Origin: an uncultured Oxalobacteraceae bacterium
Lineage (GTDB): Bacteria > Pseudomonadota > Gammaproteobacteria > Burkholderiales > Burkholderiaceae
Direction of reading: 5' to 3'
DNA: 5,477 nucleotides
Assembly (NCBI GenBank): GCA_946478765.1
Contig: CAMLDH010000274.1
Span: 1 to 5,477, forward strand
Notes under the pieces: model-generated
Seen by the model: only the letters and a program-made list of their open reading frames with translations
Databases searched by the model: none
Told to the model about the DNA's origin: nothing
Part shown: one piece after another, positions 1 to 4,872 of the stretch
Numbering within the stretch: the first letter of the stretch is position 1
Layout of the letters: each line of letters opens with the position of its first letter
Program-made: the position numbers and the translations under genes

Positions 1-9
1 TCAGTATGG

Positions 10-29
10 ATTCCCGCCTGCGCGGGAAT
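10..29. repeat. dRS3-like dispersed palindrome
   Basis: The sequence is ATTCCC, eight bases, then GGGAAT, and the pairing extends inward to a perfect 8-bp stem (ATTCCCGC/GCGGGAAT) around a CTGC loop. This fits the dRS3 pattern known from Neisseria. Closely similar GGATTCCCGC...GCGGGAATGAC repeats are scattered through many betaproteobacterial genomes. It lies outside any convincing gene. There is no T-run after the stem, so it is not a simple terminator. The match to the pattern is seen directly. That it is multicopy in this genome is inferred. Confidence 0.7.
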
Positions 30-133
30 GACGGGGAAAGGTTTGTCGATAGAGCTCGGGTTCTATCCCGCCTTCGAACATGTCAAAAGAATTCTGAACA
101 CCTGCAGCCATGAAATAAGACCACGCGCAATGG

Positions 134-161
134 AACAGCACCTGCGGGTGCTGTTTTTTTT
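134..161 (+). terminator. rho-independent terminator of an upstream transcript
   Basis: A perfect 9-bp stem (AACAGCACC at 134-142 pairing with GGTGCTGTT at 147-155) closes a TGCG loop and runs into eight T residues at 154-161. The T-run is present only in the plus orientation. The transcript it ends must come from the left. I see no coding sequence in 1-133, so the gene is probably off the left edge, with a 3' UTR that includes the dispersed palindrome. A short non-coding RNA cannot be excluded. Confidence 0.85.
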
Positions 162-288
162 GCATGACTGTCCCGAAATCCTGCGGGCAGCGCATACTGT
201 TTCATCGGTGCAACGGTGCCAATGCGCTCTCCGGTTGATCGCCAATCGATTTTGGTTTATTTTCGAATGGACGCTACAGGATGAAAAC
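162..288. other. non-coding leader between terminator and substrate-binding protein gene
   Basis: No coding sequence is supported here. Reading frames that cross it on either strand run through the terminator and repeat, and they have no ribosome-binding site. The only signals I see are the candidate promoter at 235-263 and the ribosome-binding site at about 277-281. Confidence 0.5.
235..263 (+). promoter_or_regulatory. candidate sigma70-type promoter for the substrate-binding protein gene
   Basis: TTGATC at 235-240 and TATTTT at 258-263 are separated by 17 bp. Each matches four of six consensus positions. Transcription would start near 270 and give a leader of about 20 nt before the ATG at 289. 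The surrounding 245-265 stretch is locally AT-rich. It is a reasonable but weak promoter, supported by its position after the terminator at 134-161. Confidence 0.4.
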
Positions 289-1392
289 ATGAATCTGTCT
301 CCCGTGATTCTGCGCTGCATGAAAATTGTGATCGAATCGCGCATCTTTGGTGCGCTCCTCTTTGGTGCGCTCGTCGCGAGTGCACCATGCAGCGCGCAGC
401 AGGCGCTTTCGGCGAGACAGTGGGATGGCCCGACCGAAGGTCCACGCGGGCAAGCGGCAAAGAAGGTGACGTTCATTTCGCAAGATTTCAAAAACGGCGG
501 CATTTCAGCCGCTTATCGCGGCTTTTATGGCGCAGTTGAAGAGCTCGGCTGGGAAGTCCGGCTGGTCGATGGCAAAGGCGATGCAGCGACCATCCGTGCC
601 GGGTTCGCGGCCGCCATCGCCTCGCATCAAGACGCCATCGTTCTCGGAGGATTCCAGATCGACCAGGCGTTCGCGGATCTGGTCGACCTTGCCAGGCAAT
701 CAAAGATCGTACTGGCAGGCTGGCACGCTGCTGCGGAGCCGGGACCGACCAAGGACCTTTTCATCAATATTGCGACCTCATCCGCCGCGGTCGCCAAGAT
801 GGCCGCCGAATATGCGATCGAAAGCAGCAAAGGGAATATCGGCGTTGTCATTTTCAATGACAGCCGCTTTGCGGTCGCCAACGCCAAAACCGGGTACATG
901 AAGGCAGTGATCGAACGATGCGAACGATGCAAGGTTTTGTCGATCGAGGACATGCTGATATCGAATGCAAACAATGAAATCCCGCTCGCCGTTCCACGCC
1001 TGAACCGGCTCCATGGCAAAGCCTGGACGCACACGCTTGCCATCAACGACGTGTACTTCGATGCAATGAATGTTCCTCTGGTGTCGATCGGCCGAAACGA
1101 TATTAAAAACATCTCCGCTGGCGATGGGTCCAATGTCGCGCTCAGCCGCATCAAGTCCGGGCACTCACAACAGATTGCTACCGTGGCAGAGCCGATGAAT
1201 TTACAGGGATGGCAGCTTGCCGACGAATTGAATCGCGCATTCGCCGGGCAAGCGCCAAGCGGCTACGCCAGCAAGCCTCTATTGATTACGACGCGCTTAT
1301 TGAAGCAGCTCAACGGCGCCGGCATCGACTCGAATATTCCCTACAAAGCGGCCTATTCGGCAATATGGATGGGACAAGGCGTTGCTGAATAA
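289..1392 (+). CDS. periplasmic sugar-type ABC transporter substrate-binding protein
   Basis: This is a 367-residue secreted binding protein of the sugar-type periplasmic class (Peripla_BP_4-like fold). It would capture a small solute in the periplasm for an ABC importer not encoded in view. The ATG at 289 is chosen because AGGA at 278-281 lies 7 nt upstream. The in-frame ATG at 319 would give a more compact signal peptide but has no purine-rich site. The signal peptide has basic residues, a hydrophobic core at residues 19-32 and likely cleavage after A36 (CSA/QQ). Mature-domain landmarks are the first beta-strand KKVTFISQDF (58-67), YRGFYGAVEELGW (76-88), the IVLGGF hinge segment (117-122), GVVIFND (185-191), a CERC pair (211-214), LAINDVYFDA (250-259), SAGDGS (276-281) and AEPMNLQGWQLADELNRAFAG (about 300-320). 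The ligand cannot be read from the sequence. The gene is convergent with the lyase gene, and a role in purine uptake is only speculation. Confidence 0.85.
   Translation: MNLSPVILRCMKIVIESRIFGALLFGALVASAPCSAQQALSARQWDGPTEGPRGQAAKKVTFISQDFKNGGISAAYRGFYGAVEELGWEVRLVDGKGDAATIRAGFAAAIASHQDAIVLGGFQIDQAFADLVDLARQSKIVLAGWHAAAEPGPTKDLFINIATSSAAVAKMAAEYAIESSKGNIGVVIFNDSRFAVANAKTGYMKAVIERCERCKVLSIEDMLISNANNEIPLAVPRLNRLHGKAWTHTLAINDVYFDAMNVPLVSIGRNDIKNISAGDGSNVALSRIKSGHSQQIATVAEPMNLQGWQLADELNRAFAGQAPSGYASKPLLITTRLLKQLNGAGIDSNIPYKAAYSAIWMGQGVAE
344..373 (+). repeat. 15-bp tandem duplication in the signal peptide
   Basis: Two adjacent 15-bp units (344-358 and 359-373) share their first 14 bases, TCTTTGGTGCGCTC, and differ only at the last. 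In frame they encode the consecutive pentads FGALL and FGALV, which make up most of the hydrophobic core of the signal peptide. The pattern fits a slippage or unequal-recombination duplication. Confidence 0.75.
912..929 (+). repeat. perfect 9-bp tandem duplication encoding ERC-ERC
   Basis: CGAACGATG occurs twice in direct succession, in frame, inside the substrate-binding protein gene. It produces residues 209-214, ERCERC, and so a Cys-x-x-Cys pair in a periplasmic protein. Confidence 0.8.
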
Positions 1393-1408
1393 ATCCGTTG
1401 GCAAGCCA

Positions 1409-3034
1409 TCAAACAAACGTCCCGATCTTCTGCTCCACCGCACGCCGCACCGAGCCGCTCACCACAAACGATTGCGCCGCCGCGATATCGTCATGGAACC
1501 AGCGGTCCCCCTCCAGGCATGCCGGCACTTGCCGCCGCACTTCATCATATGCCGCCTGCGTGCCCTGCCCCAGCACAAACCCCGGCAACCACGCTTCCGT
1601 CATCGTCAGCGCCTGTGCCGCCAGCAACAGTTCCACCCCGACGATGTATTGGGTATTCGCAATCACGATCGCCGCCTTGCGTGCGCACCAGGTCGAGTTC
1701 GATACATGGTCTTCGCTATTGCCCTTGGCCGGAATACTGTCGACGCTGCCCGGCATGCATAGCGTGCGGTTTTCCATCACCAATGCACTGAGCGAACACT
1801 GCACCACCGGATAGCCGGTGTTCACCCCGCGCACGCCACTCATCAAATTACGCGGCAAGCCCCACGACAGCGTCGGGTCGATCAGGCGCGCGACGCGCCG
1901 CTCGCAGATGCTGCCCAGATCCGCAACCGCCATCGCCAGCAAATCCATCGCCTGCGCCAGGTATTGACCGTGGAAATTGCCGCCCGAGATGATCTCGAAG
2001 CCGCCGCCGTCCTTGCCGAAGATCAGCGGATTGTCGGTCGCGGAGTTGATTTCCTTGTCGACGATGGTGTCGATGTAATCGAGCGCATCGAATACCGGGC
2101 CGTACACCTGCGGCGCACAGCGCAGCGAATACACATCCTGGATGCGCGCGGTGTACGGGATATCGGTGCGGCGCAATTCCTCCGGGAACTGCACCGCCCG
2201 CGCGGCATGCGTGGTGCGGGTCGATCCCTGCAACAGCTTGCGCACGATTGCAGCGGTCTTGATCTGGCCGGCATGCGGACGCGCCTGGTGGATGCGGGCG
2301 TCGAATGCCGCCATTTCGGCGCGCATCGCTTCGAGCGTCAGGCCGAGCGACAGGCAGGCGTCGGACAGCAAATTGCGCGCATCGTGCGCCGCCAGCACCG
2401 CCACCGCAAGCGACACGGTGCAGCCATTGATCAGCGCCGACGTGTCCTTGGCTTTCAGGTCGAACTTGAGCGGGCCGATGCCGGCGTCGGCAATTGCCTG
2501 GGGTGCCGGCATGCGCTCGCCCCGGTACATCACCTGCGCTTCGTCGAAGCCGGCAATCGCGGCGGCCAGATAGGCCAGCGGCGCCAAGTCGCCCGAGGCG
2601 CCGACCGAGCCCTTTTGCGGCATGACCGGATGGATGCCGGCATTGATAAAGGCGAGCAGGCGGTCGACCACTTCGACGCGCGGCGCGGAATAATTGCTGG
2701 CGAATGCATTGGCGCGCAACAGCATGGTGGCGCGGCTGACTTCTTCGGAAAACGGTTCGCCCATGCCGGCCGCATGCGCGTTGATCAACCGGGTCTGGAA
2801 CAGTTCGATGTGCTCGACCTTGACGCGGGTATCTTTCAGCAAACCGACGCCGGTATTGAAGCTGTACATCATCGGCGCGTCATCGTGCATCCAGGTGGCT
2901 TCGATATAGTCGCGGCTTTCCTTCAATGCATCGCGCGAGGATTGGGCGAGGGCGACCTTGACGCCGCTGTCGCGTGCAACCGCGGCCACCTGTTGCGCGG
3001 TGAGCGTAAAGCCGTCGATGGTGATTGTCGTCAT
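1409..3034 (-). CDS. histidine ammonia-lyase-like MIO enzyme (HAL/PAL/TAL family)
   Basis: This is a 541-residue aromatic amino acid lyase, expected to be a cytosolic tetramer that removes ammonia from an alpha-amino acid with a self-formed MIO cofactor. The MIO triad is Ala146-Ser147-Gly148 in GSVGASGDLAPL. Compared with Pseudomonas putida HutH as I recall it, the catalytic set is present: Tyr57 (Tyr53 there), His87 (His83), Asn203 (Asn195), Gln299, Tyr302 and Arg305 in IQDVYSLR (Gln277, Tyr280, Arg283), Phe354 (Phe329) and Glu441 (Glu414). His87 and Glu441 favour histidine over phenylalanine or tyrosine. One difference is Ala86-His87 where HutH has Ser-His. At 541 residues it is about 30 longer than typical HutH. 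The ATG at 3034 is chosen because GGAA lies 8 nt upstream. The longer frame from 3094 would overlap puuD by 25 nt with no comparable site. The gene starts 35 bp after puuD, probably in one operon, and no other hut gene is visible. A related imidazole amino acid could be the true substrate. Confidence 0.85.
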   Translation of the reverse strand: MTTITIDGFTLTAQQVAAVARDSGVKVALAQSSRDALKESRDYIEATWMHDDAPMMYSFNTGVGLLKDTRVKVEHIELFQTRLINAHAAGMGEPFSEEVSRATMLLRANAFASNYSAPRVEVVDRLLAFINAGIHPVMPQKGSVGASGDLAPLAYLAAAIAGFDEAQVMYRGERMPAPQAIADAGIGPLKFDLKAKDTSALINGCTVSLAVAVLAAHDARNLLSDACLSLGLTLEAMRAEMAAFDARIHQARPHAGQIKTAAIVRKLLQGSTRTTHAARAVQFPEELRRTDIPYTARIQDVYSLRCAPQVYGPVFDALDYIDTIVDKEINSATDNPLIFGKDGGGFEIISGGNFHGQYLAQAMDLLAMAVADLGSICERRVARLIDPTLSWGLPRNLMSGVRGVNTGYPVVQCSLSALVMENRTLCMPGSVDSIPAKGNSEDHVSNSTWCARKAAIVIANTQYIVGVELLLAAQALTMTEAWLPGFVLGQGTQAAYDEVRRQVPACLEGDRWFHDDIAAAQSFVVSGSVRRAVEQKIGTFV

Positions 3035-3069
3035 GATGTTGATTCCATTTCCCGTATTCGTTAAAGAGA

Positions 3070-4302
3070 TTACTTGGCGCCGGCTTCGTACCATGCGCCG
3101 ATGATGGCGCGCTCTTCATCGGTGATGTGCGTGAGATTCCCGATCGGCATTGCCTTCAGTTGCACCGCTTGCTGATACACCTTGGCTGCATGCTGGCGCA
3201 GCAATGCAGGCGTGTGCAACATGATGCCGGCCGGCGCGCTGGCGAAACCTTCCTGCGTCGGCTGCGCGGAGTGGCAGGACACGCAACGTTGCGCGATCAC
3301 GCTTTGCACCCGCGCGAAATCCGAACCACTTGCGAGCGTCTGCGATTTGGTGGCCGATTCGGTGGCCGATTTGGCGGCCGGCTTCGGTGCGATCGCAATC
3401 GCCACCGCCAGCAGCAAGGCCACACCGGCGGCCGGATAAGCCCAGACAATGCGGCCCTTGTGCTTCAGGTTGAAGAAGTGGCGGATCAGCACGCCGGCCG
3501 CCATGATGGCCGCCAGCACTGCCCAGTTGTATGGATGGCCGTAGGTCATCGCGTAATGGTGGCTGATCATGATGAACAGCACCGGCAGCGTGAAATAATT
3601 GTTGTGCACGCTGCGCTGTTTCGCGCGCTGGCCATGGATTGCTTGCGGTTGTTTGCCGGCCATCATCGCATCGACCAGCTTGCGTTGGCCGGGGATGATA
3701 ACCATCAGCACGTTGCCGACCATCATGGTGCCGATCATTGCACCGACATGGATATAGGCAGCACGGCCGCTCAGCAATGTGGAAAGCGCGAATGCGGCAG
3801 CGACAATCAGGACATACATCACGATACCGAGCAAGCCTTCACGCTTCCCGAGCGGCGAGCGGCACAGCAGGTCATACACGGCCCAGCCGACGACCAAGGT
3901 ACCGAGGCCGATGCCGATCGCTTGCCCGCTTGTCAAATCCGCCACGGATTGATCGATCATCATCGCCGATGCATTGAAGTAGTAGACGATGAACAACAAG
4001 GCAAAACCGGAGAGCCAGGTTGCGTACGCTTCCCATTTAAACCAGTGCAATTTTTCCGGCAATTCTTTCGGCGCGACCAGGTATTTCTGCGGATGGTAAA
4101 AGCCGCCGCCATGCACCGCCCACAGTTCGCCGGACACGCCCTTGTCGGCCAGATCCGAGCCCGGTTTGGGCGGCTTGATCGTGTTGTCGAGCCAGACGAA
4201 ATAAAACGATGCGCCGATCCACGCGATCCCGGTGATCAGATGCAGCCAGCGGCCCAGCAAGTTCAGCCACTCGACGCCGTACGTCAGTAAAAAAGCTTCC
4301 AT
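3070..4302 (-). CDS. puuD: membrane urate oxidase with C-terminal cytochrome c domain
   Basis: PuuD (410 residues) oxidises urate to 5-hydroxyisourate and passes electrons to its own c-type haem rather than to oxygen, linking urate breakdown to the respiratory chain. The N-terminal part (to about residue 305) is an integral membrane domain with roughly eight hydrophobic segments, near 13-36, 94-112, 126-145, 156-177, 184-204, 236-252, 257-275 and 286-305. It opens with WLNLLGRWLHLITGIAWIGA, typical of the Urate_ox_N family. A polar linker (about 306-325) leads to the cytochrome domain, with haem-binding CVSCH at 340-344 and a probable Met ligand at Met385 in AMPIGN. Haem attachment requires this domain to be periplasmic. 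The start at 4302 has GAGGA 4 nt upstream. The gene is 78 bp after uraH and 35 bp before the lyase, with no terminator seen in either gap. Length and domain order agree with the family, and nothing looks broken. Confidence 0.95.
   Translation of the reverse strand: MEAFLLTYGVEWLNLLGRWLHLITGIAWIGASFYFVWLDNTIKPPKPGSDLADKGVSGELWAVHGGGFYHPQKYLVAPKELPEKLHWFKWEAYATWLSGFALLFIVYYFNASAMMIDQSVADLTSGQAIGIGLGTLVVGWAVYDLLCRSPLGKREGLLGIVMYVLIVAAAFALSTLLSGRAAYIHVGAMIGTMMVGNVLMVIIPGQRKLVDAMMAGKQPQAIHGQRAKQRSVHNNYFTLPVLFIMISHHYAMTYGHPYNWAVLAAIMAAGVLIRHFFNLKHKGRIVWAYPAAGVALLLAVAIAIAPKPAAKSATESATKSQTLASGSDFARVQSVIAQRCVSCHSAQPTQEGFASAPAGIMLHTPALLRQHAAKVYQQAVQLKAMPIGNLTHITDEERAIIGAWYEAGAK
3344..3379 (-). repeat. 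12-bp tandem repeat in the PuuD linker
   Basis: Three direct 12-bp units, each GATTTGGTGGCC or a one-base variant, lie head to tail on the plus strand, followed by a degenerate fourth. Read as puuD they encode a KSAT/ESAT/KS tetrapeptide repeat at about residues 311-320. This lies between the last membrane segment and the cytochrome c domain, so the repeat sets the length of the hydrophilic tether. Confidence 0.8.
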
Positions 4303-4380
4303 GGTTTCCTCAAAACGCTTGGCGGGTATAACAGTATCTACAAAAACACGCGCAGACTCACAGTTAAATCTGGATTGATA

Positions 4381-4734
4381 TCAGCTCCCCCGATAAGTCG
4401 AATACGCCCACGGCGATACCAGCAGCGGCACATGATAATTCTGCGTCGCATCCGCAATACCGAACGCGATCACGACCCGGTCGATGAAGCGCGGCGTCGG
4501 CGCCGTCACGCCCTGCTGCGCAAAATAATCGCCGGCGCCGAACACCAGTTCATAGTGCCCCGCCTGCATTGCGTCGCCCTGCAGCAATGGCGCATCGCAG
4601 CGTCCGTCCTGATTGGTGACCGCGCTTTTCAGCAAGGTTTTGCCGCTCGCGTTCACTGCATATAATGCAATCGAAACGCCTGACGCCGGCTTGCCTTGCG
4701 TGATGTCCAGGACGTGTGTGCTCAACTTTCCCAT
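4381..4734 (-). CDS. uraH: 5-hydroxyisourate hydrolase (transthyretin-like)
   Basis: UraH hydrolyses 5-hydroxyisourate, the unstable product of urate oxidation, to OHCU. The protein is 117 residues, the usual length for the bacterial family, and has no signal peptide, so it acts in the cytoplasm. Family signatures are complete: LSTHVLD at the N-terminus with His7, NQDGRCD with Arg45, YHVPLLVSPWAYSTY with His101, and the diagnostic C-terminal YRGS at 114-117. These histidines and the arginine correspond to the catalytic residues of the family. The ATG at 4734 has AGGG 6 nt upstream. It is the first gene of the minus-strand unit, ahead of puuD, which makes its substrate. It is divergent from puuE, with which it probably shares a control region. 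Confidence 0.96.
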   Translation of the reverse strand: MGKLSTHVLDITQGKPASGVSIALYAVNASGKTLLKSAVTNQDGRCDAPLLQGDAMQAGHYELVFGAGDYFAQQGVTAPTPRFIDRVVIAFGIADATQNYHVPLLVSPWAYSTYRGS

Positions 4735-4743
4735 GATTTTCCC

Positions 4744-4805
4744 TATATTGACTTGGTGAACGCGTTTATCAGCTAATCTTATACCGACGCCATGCCGTCA
4801 ATATA
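4744..4805. repeat. widely spaced 9-bp inverted repeat in the uraH-puuE intergenic region
   Basis: TATATTGAC at 4744-4752 is matched perfectly by its reverse complement GTCAATATA at 4797-4805. The arms are 44 bp apart, and their centres are 53 bp apart, close to five helical turns. The left arm abuts the uraH ribosome-binding site (AGGG at 4741-4744). The right arm forms half of the dyad element between the candidate -10 boxes. They may be two binding sites for one regulator. The repeat is seen directly, and the role is inferred. Confidence 0.5.
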
Positions 4806-4807
4806 CT
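4778..4807. promoter_or_regulatory. divergent promoter/operator candidate for uraH-puuD and puuE
   Basis: On the minus strand TATAAG (4783 to 4778) and on the plus strand TATACT (4802 to 4807) each match five of six -10 positions and point outward. Midway between them is an imperfect dyad: GACG (4786-4789), CATG (4791-4794) and CGTC (4796-4799), extended by TATA arms at 4780-4783 and 4802-4805. All share one centre at 4792.5, with 10 of 13 base pairs symmetric. Neither -10 has a good -35, which is common at activator-dependent promoters. Predicted leaders are about 37 nt for uraH and 59 nt for puuE. No regulator gene is in the window, so the binding protein is unknown. Confidence 0.45.
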
Positions 4808-4872
4808 ATCCAGCTAGAGAACCCATTTGATGGCCGGCATTTAATCGCGGCCCTTCCCCTTTCAGGTGACGC

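Noticed and set aside
28..288. N-terminal extension of the substrate-binding protein to an ATG at 28
   Set aside because: The extension crosses the dispersed palindrome and the terminator, does not resemble a protein domain, and would bury the signal peptide. The ATG at 289 has a ribosome-binding site.
289..420. Lipoprotein signal at Cys34 of the binding protein
   Set aside because: The residues before the cysteine are A-S-A-P, and proline at -1 does not fit a lipobox. Ordinary signal peptidase cleavage after A36 fits better.
1393..1408. Possible hairpin TGGC-AA-GCCA between the convergent genes
   Set aside because: It is a four-base stem with a two-base loop and no T-run, too weak for a terminator.
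1409..3034. Phenylalanine or tyrosine ammonia-lyase identity
   Set aside because: The selectivity pair is Ala-His, not Phe-Leu or His-Leu, and Glu441 replaces the Gln usual in those enzymes.
1964..3064. Long plus-strand open frame of 366 codons
   Set aside because: It is antisense to the lyase gene, whose motifs are unmistakable. The frame is low-complexity, rich in Arg, His, Asp and Gly, and results from GC-rich codon use.
3035..3094. N-terminal extension of the lyase to an ATG at 3094
   Set aside because: It would overlap the end of puuD by 25 nt and add 20 residues unlike the family. The ATG at 3034 has GGAA at a suitable distance.
3127..4290. Plus-strand open frame of 387 codons
   Set aside because: It is antisense to puuD, with a composition dominated by Arg, His, Asp and Gln and no domain signature.
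4748..4801. Face-to-face promoters using the TTGAC sequences as -35 boxes
   Set aside because: TTGACT at 4748-4753 has only GCTAAT 18 bp downstream. The minus-strand TTGACG has no good -10 at 16-18 bp. The outward -10 pair around the central dyad is the better model, although this one is not excluded.
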